Assembly (NCBI GenBank): GCA_009760855.2
Contig: WPIO01000018.1
Coordinates: 1,317,001-1,381,000 of the forward strand
DNA length: 64,000 nt
Origin: Cristatella mucedo
Lineage: Eukaryota; Bryozoa; Phylactolaemata; Cristatellidae
Reading direction: 5' to 3'
Part shown: positions 35,000 to 47,155 of the stretch, one piece after another
How the letters are laid out: every line of letters starts with the position of its first letter
Numbering within the stretch: the first letter of the stretch is position 1
Position numbers and translations under genes: made by a program
The notes under the pieces: generated by a model
What the model saw: only the letters and a program-made list of their open reading frames with translations
The model's database searches: none
What the model was told of the DNA's origin: nothing

Positions 35000-36330
35000 T
35001 GACGGCTTTACAATTAAAAGCTGGAATATGAATGGGATGAAGTCTTTCAAATGTGCCCGTGAGCCCACCAACCAAGAACGCTCCAAACATTCAGCACCAA
35101 TTCGTGGCAGGTGTGCATTTATCAGTCCCCCTCCACTTCCATCCCCACCAAACCAGGCAGCACCGTCCAAGCGCAAGATGACTTTTACAGCCTGCTGCTG
35201 TTTCCATGTCTGAGCGCGAGAGGAATTGAGCCAGCATAATCCTCTGCATGCCAAGTCCAGCTGACAGAACTAAGAAAGCTTCTACTTAGCAGTATGCAAA
35301 TCCAAGAAACATAGAATTCATGCACAATGAGCCCTTGAAAACAGCTAAACGCATCTATTCTTCAGAGCATTTAGTGGGTCCGTGTGATTTTTCCTTTAAA
35401 TTCTTAAGCATGCTGACGCTCCACATGCTACCACTAACCATGAACCTGGCCTTATGTATATCACCTGGACCACACTAGGCTTGCTGCCATTACTCATGCT
35501 ACCATTTGGCATTTAATGTCGCTTCATTTGAAGGAAGTGCAAAGTGCCTCACAAGAGATTAACTTCCCTGGGGAACTTTAGACAGCATTAGAAGAATTGA
35601 TAATTTTTTATTGAAATGTAAGTGAGATCTCTTGACGATGTGGGCACGCGTCGGCAAAACGAGAAATAAGCTTGCATGCATTCAACTTACTTATCGAGCC
35701 TATAATTAGCGTTCGGTCTGACGATACACTGCTAAGGACTCAAAGACTGCTTATGATGCCTTCAGGATATATTCAACATTAACAGTTCTAGGAGAAAATG
35801 AACTCCTCATAAGCTGGAATATGGATGGAATGAAGTGCGTCAAATGTGTTCGTGAGCCATACATGCAGAACCGACCAACTAAGGACGCTCCAAATATTCA
35901 GAGTAAATTCGTAGCAGGTATGCATTTCTCAGTCCCCTCAACTTCCATCCCCACAACACAAAGCAGCACCGTCCAAGCAGAGCTGCATACCAATCGAAGT
36001 GAAATATGATTCATCCACATAAAGCCTTTAAGGGCCCAACGCATCTATTTATGAAAGCATTCAGTGGGTGCAGGTGATTTTTCTTTGAATGCTTATCCAT
36101 GCTGACACTCTGCATGCTGCAAATAACCATGTTTGTATGCTGGCCAGGTTCATGTCTCCATTAACCGTACTGGGGTCGTTGTCATTAATCATGCTACCAT
36201 GAAGCATTCAATCTTGCTTACTTTAAAGCGAGTGCAAAGTGCCTATAAAAAGATTGAATTCCCTGAGGAAACTGTAGACAGATCACTGTTATCAATATAT
36301 TTGTCTTCTAAACCGAGACTGGGATTATAA
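35000..36330 (+). repeat. Locally duplicated segment with two L2 3'-end fragments
   Basis: AGCTGGAATATG.ATGG.ATG occurs at 35022 and 35813, each followed by a matching stretch of about 500 bp that ends in the L2 3' untranslated region and hairpin (35360-35600; 36050-36290). The second unit (46150-46650) has only one such segment, so this is an internal duplication in unit alpha. Minus-strand hairpin halves are mutated. Confidence 0.65.
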
Positions 36331-36560
36331 CGAACATGTGGGCATACGTCTGTGAAACTAGAAAAAAGCCTGCTCGTGGTTACCATATTAAGACTATAAT
36401 TAGCTTTCAGTCTGAGTATACAATACCGGAGAGGCAAAGACGGCTAATGAAGCCTTTAGGATATATTTGACAGTAACAGTTCTAGGAGAACAGCATCTCC
36501 TCATAATTACACAGCCGATGCTAGCCAGAGCAAGGACAGAGCTGGAGCAGAGCATATTCT

Positions 36561-38062
36561 TTACATTCTCGATGACGTAGCAGCTGCGGCTTTCGAAGAT
36601 AGTGAGCCCCTCTTATCGGCACGTGCTGGCCCGTTGCTTTTGCTGCAGGCTGACCCGACGATGGCCGTCGAGATTCGTCCACCATTCGACGGGGCAACTG
36701 CAATTGGCCCTCTAAGCGGCTGGGAAGCAGCTGGAGACGGTGCTGCACTAAGCTCAGATGCAAAGCTCTGTTGAGTACTACAATTCATACATTAGCACCA
36801 TAGTACATACTGCATGGGCAGCATCGGCAAATTTCTCAAGCAGCTCAGCGTCCTACATAACCCAGCACGAGGGCTAAAGAACAGAAACAGTGGTTTATTA
36901 AGAGAAGCTCCCTCATTCAAAGCTCAATTCGTCAAATGTGTCTTAGCTATAGCCAAGCTCATTTTTCTAGGATATCGAAATATATCGCCTATGTTTAGAA
37001 GCTTCATTCAGAAGGTATTAAAGATGCGAAACTGGACGGATATGCCGGCGGCTTAACCGAGCAGCAAAGCATAGGATCTGATCTGTATCTGAGAAAATAT
37101 TCCTCCGATGGCAGGACTAGTTGGTCACCGTCAACCGTAGCTACAGCAGACCTGCAACTCGGTACCCACAGCTCGTCAGGTGGACCGCCAGCATAGGATC
37201 GTTTTGTGGCCGGAAACTTCCCAGCATCCGTCGGGCGAGTGAATTCCTGTAAGGGCCATTGAAGAGTGCCAAAATAGTACATTTCAGAGCTTTCGTTGCC
37301 GAGCGAGCATTGGCAAGAAAGCCGGATTGCTTACCCTAGTGTCGGCAGCACCATAGCAGGGCGCTGGCAGTACTGTGGAGTTTGCCATGGCTCTAAGGGA
37401 GCCAGTGCACGAGCGCTCCGATCGAGGCAGCTTTTCACGTCCCGTCTCAAGCTTTTTGTCTACCTGCTCCAGTCGGCCGGCTTGGCGCTTCGATGGACAC
37501 GCCGATGCCACTTTCGTTGGTAACGACTGCTGGGACCTGCTTCCGGCTGGCTTGGGGAGAGGGCAGGCAGCAGCATTTACACGAGCGACTGTAGCACCAT
37601 CGTTGACAGCCATGTAATTGTAATCGCCAAGGGTATTGCCGAAGCCTGTGCCTTTGCCGACGAGGGAAGCATTAACAGTGTAGATGCAAGGACTGCAGCC
37701 TTTACCGCCAGCCGCCGTTGTGCTGTTAGCATTTTCTTTCGGCCGATAGTTACCGCCAAAAGCGCTTCCCTTTAAAGTGTGACGGCCTCGGTGCCCTCAT
37801 CTACGATCAGCTTTCTGGAAAGAGAGTGAGCTCAGAACTGTGCATTCCGTGAGCTCGCTGGAGTCTCCCGGCATATCCCTTTCCAGTAATCCCCAGTTCT
37901 CATTCGCTATCGCTCAATGCCAGCTCTGCAGCTAGCTCTAGGAGCCAGAATCCCAGCAAGGCTAGTCTCACGGAAACTCACCTTGGGTAACCATCGTTGC
38001 CGTGTTTTAGATCGTTGTTGCTGCATAAACAGTAATGGTTGCCGTCTCTAGAGTGCTGCATC
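36561..38062 (-). pseudogene. Copy U12: exons A-D, inactivated (subfamily I)
   Basis: Minus strand: A 37982-38062 (MQHSRDGNHYCLCSNNDLKH; donor AAG/GTGAG), B 37335-37814, C 37083-37246, D 36561 to about 36800. Compared with its near-identical sister U13, exon B has TAA for CAA early on and a one-base deletion near 37681 (480 instead of 481 nt), and the exon C donor GTCAGA has become ATCAGA. Exon C (EFTRPTDAGKFPATKRSYAG ... DGDQLVLPSEEYFLRY) and D (NCSTQQSFASELSAAPSPAA ... RISTAIVGSAC) stay open. Intron B-C is 88 nt. A fresh pseudogene whose active parent may be U13-like. Confidence 0.55.
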
Positions 38063-41000
38063 CTGCATAGCAGAGCAAATTAAAGCAAACTTGAAGATTC
38101 CCGGCCAGTTGTCAGTTAGACATATAGGTAGCTGCTTGCAGTATGTTTCGCAAAGGTGGGCATCCATTGCCGAATAGAACTAAAAAACGAACACTCTTGT
38201 GATGTATAGAAAGCGGACCGAAAGAGGTGCGACAAGAGTTGAAATTGAAAGGATGCAAACTAATTGTGGGAAGTCACCATAAACAGAAGTAACGTCCAGA
38301 TATTCGCTAGGTACTTGTTGATGGCAAGATCGCTGAAAAAGTTCACTTCAGCTAACACAAAACCTTACACGACCTGATGCCAAGGACCTGATGATGCTGA
38401 ACAGCATTGGTGAAAGTTCCTCGGTCGTGTGGGTGAACTATTGTCAGCGAGTGAAGCGACTCGTAAGCCAGACTGCAGTTACTGGAAAATGTTTATCCAC
38501 GTTAATTGATCACTAGTTCAGCTTAATCAATTTAGGCTAAGTATGTACAGGTCTCCATGCTAGGTTCTTTAGCTGAGCCATTGGCCACAAACACGCGAGG
38601 CCGACAGTAAAGCTTCTAATCTTACGAATGCAAGCCACCGCTAAGAGCAAGCAGGTAGGAATTGTTACACCAAGCAAAGTGCAGTAGTATATGCGATGCA
38701 CTGCTAACACTTGAGCGGCAAGAGAAAAGTGGTGAATGACAACGTAAACAGCAACTGGTTCTGCAACTCACTATGAACTGCGGCAGTTAAAGTAGCAGCA
38801 GTCTTAGTATTGACGGCACATTTAAAGCCGAATTGAATTTGCAGCAGAGATTATTGTTTCGATTTGCCAACACAGGTCGAACGACAGGCGCCATTACGAA
38901 GGTGTCATGCATTTGCTCACTTTAGCAATCAATACAATGCATACATGCACGGCTGATGAATAGTGTTCAAAGAAAGGTGTTCATGGAAGAATTGATTGCT
39001 TAGTTGATTTAGCGTCAATATAGTAAACACGATCCCTGCTAGACATTCATACTCGGTAGCAGGATATGGCATAGTAAATCTAGCCTTTCTGATATGCTCG
39101 GAGGTAGGAAAGCAGTACTGGCAGACGAGCTCGCGGCAGCTACTTGAAAGAAAGGCAGGCGACGTCGGCTTTACGGCAAGTACTTGGCGGTCTGCCTAAA
39201 AGCGGCCGTAGTAATTTCAAAGCTGGGTAGTACATCCGAGCGATTTAGCTGCTCTTTGTTTGAAGAAACCGCCGTGCTGTAGCAGGGCAAGAAACAGTAC
39301 AATAAAAAACGGAAGAACTTAAAATCAACTTGAAAGCTCGAGCTCAACTTCGTTATTAACATTTAGTCATCGAAGCAGTCATTGTTCTTTGAGAGCATGC
39401 AAACTGCGCCGGTGCCGAAGCTCCGTCTGTCACACTAGCAGTGGCAGCGGCTTCGTCCTCGTTTACTTTTGCACTGGTGCAGCTCTCAGCTTAGCCGCGA
39501 TGGGAGCCCTTGCCTTAGAGGGGGGAGGGTCGACTAGGGCGCCTAGTACAGACCCAGCTCCTGACTCACCTAGCTCAGGTTAGAATGGAGCTTTATGCAG
39601 GCGATGCGGTTAGGAGATGGAGCGACTAATGTGGTTGTCTTAGCGGGTTCGACTTGGACAGCTAGTACAAGCCCGACTCCTGGTCTACCCGCTAAAGTTA
39701 GAATGAAGCCTGGTGCAGACGTTGCGGTCAGGATGTGCACCGACTAATATGCTGAAGTAGAAATAGCAGCGGCGAGAGGTCAGGAGTTGAGAGGGGAGAG
39801 AATATAATGAGACGAGTGAGAGCTGACTGAGACAACTTGGGTAGTCGAGCAGAGACTACGCCCCGAGAGCTCAGGGCTGCAGCTTGGTAGTCGATGCGAG
39901 ACTACGCTTCGAGAGCACGAGAGACGAACCTACGGCGACGAACAGCTAAGTGTAACTTAGACTGCACAGTTGTGTTCTGCCGGCTACTCAGTTAGCTGCT
40001 CGTATCTTGGGGTGCTGTAGCAACCCGCCTTCGCAATTGCTAGCGACGCGCGCACAGGTTAGTGTATTATACGCGGGCTTCGGAAGTTCGCGAAGTTTAC
40101 TCCGTCGGTCCGGTACACGCCGCGTAAACGCACAGGGTAGCTGGTTATACTCGGGCTTCGGGAGTTCGCCCAGTTAACTCCGTCGGTCCGGTACGCGCCG
40201 CGTAAAGCGCTTGCGCCGGCGCGTAACCACTACTAACAGGCCCACAATAAACTGTTGCTTTCGGCACCCAGTTGTGGCCGCCTGTGTTTTAACCGCACTG
40301 CAGCACTGCATCACACTGTCCACCGGTAGAGAACCGGGGGACGAACTTCTATGCGGTTACACTTTTGGCCCGATGCGACGTACGCTGGCACTTACCGGGA
40401 ATAGTGAAATGTCAGAAAACAGCCAAAAAGTAAGATAGGCACTGGCTTCGCTTAGCACTGTGTACTTTCGTGTCAATGCCGCAGACGTAGCCTGTACGAC
40501 CTGACAACCGCGGTCGAGAGCCGGTATGGCGAACCACGGACCCAAAGGCAACCGGAAGGTGACGGTCGCTGGCTGGTTCAGGGGTCGTTCTCGGGCAAGC
40601 CATTCTGCTCTAGTTAATCTTCGCCTATACTGGCTGCTAGGTGCCCGTAAGCTTATTTGCTATCCATCGAGCATTACACATGGATACCGTGGTTGGCCTG
40701 GTGAAATTGCCCGTTCGTGCGGTGCTAATTCAAATGCCAGCAGCTGGCCCTGCCGCCGCTGCTACGCGTCATACAGTGTTATCGGGCGGGTCATTCTAAA
40801 TGAGCCGCGCACCGTGTCGGCGCGACGCACGAGAGAAGCCGGGCGTTGGCGTAGCAGCCGCCATGCAACAATGTACTCCACTCGGCCGGCTTTCGCCGGC
40901 GGCCTTCCTACGCGAGCCAGCGGCACCCAATGCCGCCGCCGGGCAACGAAAATTAAGTGACAAGTCGTGTTGATAATAAAGAGAAACATAATAAAGAGAA

Positions 41001-41109
41001 AGAGCTAAAAGGGCACTGGGCCTTTCTTCGTAGAGTTTGCGCAATAAACTCGTGCGGCATATGCAATCAAGCGGCGCATCAATCATCGTCCAAATATCGT
41101 ATACAAAAA
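38063..41109 (-). repeat. P module of U12, split by a solo LTR
   Basis: Nearly base-for-base like 48451-50630 except for the 893-bp insertion at 39470-40362. Its far end (40370-41000) is GC-rich and has overlapping open frames on both strands (for example 40526-40960 +), shared with U13 only through recent duplication. Confidence 0.7.
39470..40362. mobile_element. Solo LTR
   Basis: An 893-bp insertion absent from the sister P module in U13 (empty site near 49855-49865). It begins TG (39470) and ends CA (40362), is flanked by a CTTT direct repeat (39466-39469 and 40363-40366), and carries AATAAA at 40246-40251 near its right end, so its transcription sense is probably +. Inside are three pairs of local repeats: a pair near 39525-39745 (TCGACT...GCGACTAAT), a pair near 39847-39915 (GTAGTCGA.C.GAGACTACG), and one at 40070-40135 and 40148-40208 (ACTCCGTCGGTCCGGTAC). 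No coding sequence, as expected for a lone LTR. The parent family is unknown. Confidence 0.75.
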
Positions 41110-42323
41110 CTCATTACTCATCAAGATCATCTGAAGTACCTCTGAAATATGGAGTACCTCAGGCCTCCGTGCTAGGTCCGGTTCTTTTCACGGTTTATAC
41201 TCTGCCTCTTGCTGATGTGATTGCCAAGCACAATCTAGGCTTTCACTCCTATGCGGATGACACTCAGTTGTACCTTTGCTTTGATCCCTCCCAGCCTTCG
41301 AGCACCTCAAATTCTCTCAATTCACTAGCTGCATGCATTGATGACATCCGCACATGGATGGCAGCAAATTTTCTAAAACTTAACGATGATAAAACTAACT
41401 TACTAGTTATGGGCAAACCCAGTGTGATCCAGAGATTGGAAAGGCTGACTCTCAAAAGTGGCTCTGCCAGCATATCTCCTGTCTAATCAGCTCGGAATCT
41501 AGGTGTCATATTCCAAAGCGACCTCTCGTTAGACGACCATATCAGCTCCACAGTCAAATCCGCCTATTTTCAGCTTCATAAAATTTCTAAAATTCGGGCT
41601 TGTTTAGATAAAGATACCACGTCCAAGTTAGTTCATGCATTCGTGACATCCCGTCTCGACTTCTGCAACTCACTGCTTACTGGCCTACCAGTATGTGCGA
41701 TCAGGCGATTGCAGCTTGTGCAAAACTCTGCAGCTAGGCTTGTTTGTCATGAGCGTCGCAATTGCCACATTGCTCCACTTCTCGCCGACCTGCACTGGCT
41801 ACCAGTCAAGCAACGGATTTACTTCAAGGTTTTGTCGCTCACTTTTAGGTCCCTTCATTTTATGGCTCCAGCCTATCTCTCCGACATACTCCCCCATCAG
41901 GCCAAGCATCGTACCACCCGCTTCTCGGAATCCAACAGTCTAGAAATACCTCATACAAACCTTAAATCCTTTGGAGACCGTGCATTTAGTTCATATGCTC
42001 TCAAAGCCTGGAACTCCCTCCCGACCTGCGTCAGAACATCCCCTGACCTGACCATATTTAAAAAGAATTTAAACACCTATTTAGGACAGCATTTAGTGGG
42101 TCCCTGTGATTCGTCCTTAATGTGCTTATGCGTGCTGACACTGTGCATGCTGCCACTAACCACATTTGCATGCTGACCCTGTGCATGTCACCCCTAACCA
42201 TATTATTCATCTCGTTTGTTTTTCAAGCAAGATTTTACTTACCATTCAATTGCATTTCACTTTACAGCAAATGTAAAGCGCCTAGAGAGAGATTAAATTC
42301 TCTGAGGGCGCTTTATCAAGTTA

Positions 42324-42358
<35 letters not shown>

Positions 42359-42360
42359 TA
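41110..42360 (+). mobile_element. Young 5'-truncated L2 element (L2-4)
   Basis: The best-preserved retrotransposon here. One reading frame from about 41120 to 42176 encodes the second half of an L2-type reverse transcriptase: GVPQASVLGPVLF, the catalytic box FHSYADD (Tyr codon at 41250), LKLNDDKTNLLVMGKPS, one stop (TAA within 41481-41486), SARNLGVIFQSDLSLDDHIS, NSAARLV, ADLHWLPVKQRIYFKVL and KAWNSLPTCVRTSPDL. Usual full-length elements also have an N-terminal endonuclease, missing here. The 3' end has the hairpin (42278-42311) and an (ATT)n tail (42326-42356). The second duplicated unit lacks it at the same place (near 50612-50640). Confidence 0.92.
42278..42311 (+). other. 3'-terminal hairpin of the L2 family
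   Basis: GCGCC pairs with GGCGC, and AGAGA with TCTCT, around a short loop, just before CTTTATCAAG and the (ATT)n tail. Compensated variants occur in most L2 tails of the window. In this kind of element such a 3' structure is the likely recognition signal for the element's own reverse transcriptase. Confidence 0.7.
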
Positions 42361-42375
42361 CCTTATCAGTGAATA

Positions 42376-43096
42376 AAGAATGTTTGTACGTAGCAACAGG
42401 AACGTTCTTTCTCACTGAAGATGTCACTTAGCGTAATCCTAGCACACCTCGCTCGAACGGCTCATGCCTTTAAAAATAGAATTTGCAGTATATTTTAGCG
42501 GCATATTTTGCCAGTAAGTTCGTGTTGTTTAGATCAGACTACAACCTCTCTTGACGGCAATTTTTAAGGTTAAATACTGCTGGCATAACGTTCAAAATAA
42601 ATTCATAAATAATCGAAACAAATTCAGTGATAAATCGATCGTTCAGATAGTCTTCTTTAGTTATTTAATATAGGTCAAGATCTTAGTTGTCGTGCAACAG
42701 AAGTCGATGCACTGATTTCATCTCTGATTTTAAGACAGCTGGTGCTTAAGATTATACTGAACTATAGGTCTTTCACTCACCTTTCAACTCTTCCTTCGTG
42801 AAAGCTTGTGATTTTTTTGTCAGTCTTTTAGTAAATCTTCCTTCTCGGTGCGGTTAATTCTCTAGATATTTTTCTGCCTTCCCTCAGTACTCAGTTTAAG
42901 CTGCCCCTTAATTCTTTTGACGAGCTTTACTAGCATCTGATCATAAACAGTCTTATCATACCTCTCTTTCTATCACTATTTATCTGTCTTTCGGCTTGCA
43001 TACAGTTTCCCTTTTTTCTTACTGACTTGTAGTTTGTCTCTGTTTCCGCCCCCCTTTTACTCTGTCTGTCTGTCTCTCTGTCTGTCTGTCTGTCTG

Positions 43097-43150
<54 letters not shown>

Positions 43151-43249
43151 CCTCTCTCTCACACTGTCTCTCTTTTCATCCTAAGCTTCTTCAGTGATGT
43201 ATAGATGCCTATATATTAATGGATCCTAGTTAGTCCGTCATAATGTTCC
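42376..43249 (-). repeat. M1 module closing unit alpha
   Basis: Starts TTTGTACGTAGCAACAGGAA; counterpart 50640-51489 (TTTGTACGTAGCAGACAGGA), the most similar pair of M1 modules. Contains a TCTG/TC microsatellite at 43063-43150. No gene. Confidence 0.7.
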
Positions 43250-44110
43250 ACTTGCCGTTGCTATTTAGCATTCCTCTGCTTTTAGAACCCGGCGACAGAA
43301 CTGTTAGCTCTGGAAGTACTGGGCTGTGGAATCTGCTTCGACGGTTCTTGCACAGCGACATCAAGTCTCCTTCTGCCGACCACGACACATCCTTTCAGCG
43401 GTCCTGGGATGCTACACCTTTGGTACTCACCACATCACCTGCTTTTCTTAGTCTGCTAGGCTTACCACTTTCTTTTTTTGCGTGAGATGAAATATGTTGG
43501 CCATCGAATGCGTACCGAAAGCCGCTTAGGCTGCGTGACCTTAACAAAGCTCTCCTGCGAACACCAACATATTTTTGTGACTTTTTATGCTTACGGACGG
43601 AGATGCATGCGTACTGAAAATGCCGCTAGCGAGATTCTTCGAATGCAGAGCCTTCCTGGCGTATTTCCCCAACCTGAAGATTGCTAGATAGCAACTACTG
43701 AGCCACCTTTGTTACGAAGAAAAAAGGAACAACTGGTTAAATCCTTCGCGGGGAGCTCATCAAGCTGCAAAGGAGAGTGCTGCAATGCATTGGGCACCTG
43801 AGGCTGCTATGCACCGGGACCTATGGATGTTGCCCACTTACAACATCTGCTTACTGACAAAGTGTAGAACATCCCATTATTACTCTAATCTTAAAATGCC
43901 TTGGAACAGTGCCAGTGAAGAATGAGAGCGATTGCATTTAGTTTATCAGAATCGTTGCCCCAAGCCGATTTCTCTGAGAATTCTTTGGAAAATCTTACGA
44001 GTGCAATAAATAATAACTGCCAGATTTCACTGAGCAACCTGTGTGTACCTTTAGGGGCTAAAACATTCAGCACGAATAATATACGTAGCCTAAGTGGTTG
44101 TTATTGTAGC
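43250..44110 (+). repeat. NLTR2 3' fragment (to ~43615) and duplicated spacer, unit beta
   Basis: GAACTGTTAGCTCTGG, GTTCTTGCACAGCGACATCA, CCTTTCAGCGGTCCTGGGAT and CATCGAATGCGTACCGAAAG mark the NLTR2 end; the spacer matches 32691-33189. The head of unit beta repeats the head of unit alpha. Confidence 0.65.
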
Positions 44111-44999
44111 TCGACGGGAAGTAGAGTAGGTCGCTTCAGTGGTTAAAGAAAGTAGATGGGTAGCAGGCAAGAGCGACGTTTCAGTGCTAAAAATGTTATA
44201 CTGATTTTATGCCTCACTTCAATCGAACGGCTCACCGCTTCGAAGGATGGAATATGCAGTAATTTCAAGCTTGACGTTTAGTCAGTTTGTTAGTTTCGTT
44301 TTGATCAGACTACAACTTCTTACGTTAACAACTCCTAAGGCAACTTACTGCAGATGCTAGCTTCAACGTGAATTGCATTTCGATGATATATCGGTAATTT
44401 AAAGAAATTTCTCATAGTTTTCTGACGTATCTAAAAAAATTAGCTTTACTGCAACCAAAGTTGAAGCACTGATCTTACCTCTGATTTTCTACGCAGTTGG
44501 TTGTGATCATAGCACTGAATGACGTCTCTTTCATTTAACTTTTAACAATGCCTTTGTGAAAATGTTTGTTTGTTTCAGTCCACAAGTGACATAACTTTCT
44601 CGGAACAGTTGGGTCATTTTATCCATAAGTGTTTTTTTATACTCAGCTTAGGTCACTCAGTCCTCATTTGATCAATCATGTTTCGGCGTGCTATACTGAC
44701 ACGCGACCCTCATGTGTATGATTACTGCCTCTCTATCTATCCACAGCTGTCTGTCCGTGAGATTGCACGAAATCACCCTCTTTTTTAGGTTTGACCTTCA
44801 ATGTCCCCGTTATTTTGTTTTCTCTCACTCTCTCTAGCTCATGTATCCAAGTCTGATTGCTGCGTGTTATTCAATGTAAGTTGGTCCATCACAGTGTTCC
44901 TTTTTTCATTGCTACTTAGAGACTCACGAATGAACAGGCACAGAGTTCGAGGGCAGTAATCGTGCATAGCAGTGCCTGCACTTGAAGTATCGTCCAGCG
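44111..44999 (-). repeat. M1 module (unit beta, first copy)
   Basis: CTTTACTGCAACCAAAGTTG, AACAATGCCTTTGTGAAAAT and a short CTCT tract near 44820, collinear with 33190-33839. More diverged than the pair closing the units. Confidence 0.6.
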
Positions 45000-46150
45000 A
45001 CCAAGATAGTCTCTTAAACTTAGACGAAAGTATGCCTGTAAGTAGCAACTTACTACAATAACGACTGTTACGCGACAACTGCAGTTAGACAATGCTATGG
45101 ACAGCCCCTGCCAACTCACAAACTGAAAAAGAAAACAAATACTCACGGCGACCACTAGCCCGGTAGAAGCTGACAGGGCTGCTAAAGCGTGCAAGTTGCT
45201 GAAGGCGACGAAAAAGGTGTACAACCTCCCAGAAGGAATAAAGATTAACCGTTAACCTTATTTGCCGACCTAGCTACCTCTCGAGGTCAAGCACCAGGAA
45301 CTGCTGCAACGAACGGCTGGCATTCCAAGGGTCACTGCCCCGATGATCAACGAACCCATTGGCCACCTTAACAGGAATTAGCCTGCTACATACATTATAG
45401 CTCGAAGGGGGTTGCAGCTGCTCTAAGGCTGGGCTTGGCAGATCGGCACTGACCTTTCCCTAGTACTCTAGCCAATCTGCTCCTGTCTGGTGAAGTGGAT
45501 ACATGTAAGTCTATCCAAAACCACTCACAGCCAATTTTTTAGCACCTCTTTGAAGCCATGAGTCCTTCGAAACAGTTTTCACTAGCTTTGGCAGATCCAC
45601 GCAACGAACAGCCGGCAGGAACCAAGTGGAAGTTGCTTGCTATTGATAATTGAACTAAGTTGTGGGGTTATCAAGTTCGCAACTTCGACGAGACAGAATT
45701 GGGAATGTAGCGACTCAAATCCTGCGATTTTCTGGTCTGAGATGTTCCTGCAACAGTGGCTACCAGCTGATAGTATGCTGCTTCTGCTGCTGCCACGTAG
45801 TGGTCGTTTGAGATGATCAAGGACTCGTCAGCAGCTCCTCGTACCAGCTCAATCGTTGCGATGTCAAGGGTAGGACAGCGATGGTATAGCACTACCAGCA
45901 AACCTGACCGAGATAGTCATGAGTTTGTTGGCAAAAAGCATAAGTATAGCACGACAGGAAAGCCTCATCTTCTGAACTATGTCGGAGCGATGTAATGAGA
46001 TCTCTACCTAGAACACGCTTTACTAGCCACAAGACAAACTAGCAACTTCGCCTTCCGAGACCTTTCCCTCAACGACTTTGACGAGTGAGTAGATAATGTA
46101 GAAAAGATACTGAGCGTTAGCCGTACGTTTCCCAACCCTAACTGACCTGC
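45000..46150 (-). pseudogene. M2 module of U13 with putative exons E and F
   Basis: Minus strand: exon E from 45971 (acceptor GTTCAG; MRLSCRA start) down to about 45671, with a frame change after the first third and then CPTLDIATIELVRGAADESL, VAAAEAAYYQLVATVAGTSQ and RKSQDLSRYIPNSV before a stop. Exon F about 45147-45240: FWEVVHLFRRLQQLARFSSP, donor GCC/GTGAGT. Exon E is recognisable in U12 and cleanest in U14. The relation to exons A-D is only positional: D already ends in a TAA shared by U1, U12 and U13, so E and F may belong to a separate gene. Confidence 0.42.
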
Positions 46151-46906
46151 TTTCACTCGCAAGCTGGAATATGGATGGGACGAAGTCTGTCAAATGTGTT
46201 CGTGAGCTACAAAAGCAGAACCGACCAACCGAGGACGCTCCAATTATTCAGAGTAAATTTGTAGCAGGTATGCATTTCTCAGTCCCCCTCCACTTCCATC
46301 CCTACTAAACCAAGCAGCACCGTAAAAGCAGAGCTGCATACCAATCCAAAGCAAATATGATTCATGCACATAAAGCCTTTAAGAGCCAAACGCATCTATT
46401 TATGAAAGTATTTAGTGGGTGCAGGTGATTTTTCTTTGAATGCTTATCCATGCTGAACCTCTGCATGCTGCTACTAACCATGTTTGTATGCTGGCCAGGT
46501 TAATGTCTCCTTTAACCTTACTAGGATCGTTGTCATTATTCCTGCTACTGCGAAGCAAACAATCTTGCTTACTTTAAAGCAAGTGCAAAGCGCCTAGAGA
46601 GAGATTGAGTTCCCTGAGAAAACTGTAGATCGCTCACTTTTATCAATGTATTTGTCTTCTAAAACGAGACTTAAATTATAACAAAGATGTAGGCATGTGT
46701 TGGTAAAACCGGAAATAAGCTTGCAGGTGGTTACCATATTGAGCCTATAATTAGCTTTCAGTCTGAGTATACAATACCGGAGAGGCAAGACGGCTATTGA
46801 AGCCTCCAGAATTTGACAGTAACAGTTCTTGGAGAATCACGTCTCCTCATAATTACACAGCCGACACTAGCCAGGGCAAGGACAGAGCTGGAGCAGAGCA
46901 TATTCT
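46151..46906 (+). repeat. Spacer with L2 3'-end fragment, unit beta
   Basis: The L2 3' untranslated part and hairpin (GCGCCTAGAGAGAGATTGAG) at about 46390-46640, in the opposite direction to the unit. The rest matches 35813-36560. No ORF support. Confidence 0.7.
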
Positions 46907-47155
46907 TTACATTCTCGATGACGTAGCAGCTGCGGCTTTCGAAGATAGTGAGCCCCTCTTATCGGCACGTGCTGGCCCGTTGCTGTTGCTGCAGGCTGAC
47001 CCGACGATGGCGGTCGAGATTCGTCCACCATCCGACGGGGCAACTGAAATTGGCCCTCTAAGCGGCTGGGAAGAAGCTGGAGACGGTGCTTCTCTCAGCT
47101 CAGATGCAAGGCTCTGAAGAGTACTACAATTCATACATTAGAACCGTAGTACACA
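46907..47155 (-). CDS. Putative terminal exon D of U13
   Basis: Open frame NCSTLQSLASELREAPSPAS, then GRISTAIVGSACSNSNGPAR and KAAAATSSRM, ending in the ATG-TAA that U1 and U12 share. The candidate acceptor is at 47156. Confidence 0.42.

Noticed and set aside
40070-40210. Repeat pair with short spacing, considered as a CRISPR-like array
   Set aside because: Two imperfect copies only, inside a solo LTR, in an animal-like genome.
39470-40362. Reading the insertion as a DNA transposon with the 7-bp duplication ACTTTTG
   Set aside because: No terminal inverted repeats beyond TG/CA; the TG...CA ends with a 4-bp duplication and an internal AATAAA fit a solo LTR better.
40211-40989. Overlapping GC-rich frames on both strands of the P-module end and LTR edge
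   Set aside because: High GC and recent duplication explain the open frames; no splice signal, and the frames shift in U13.
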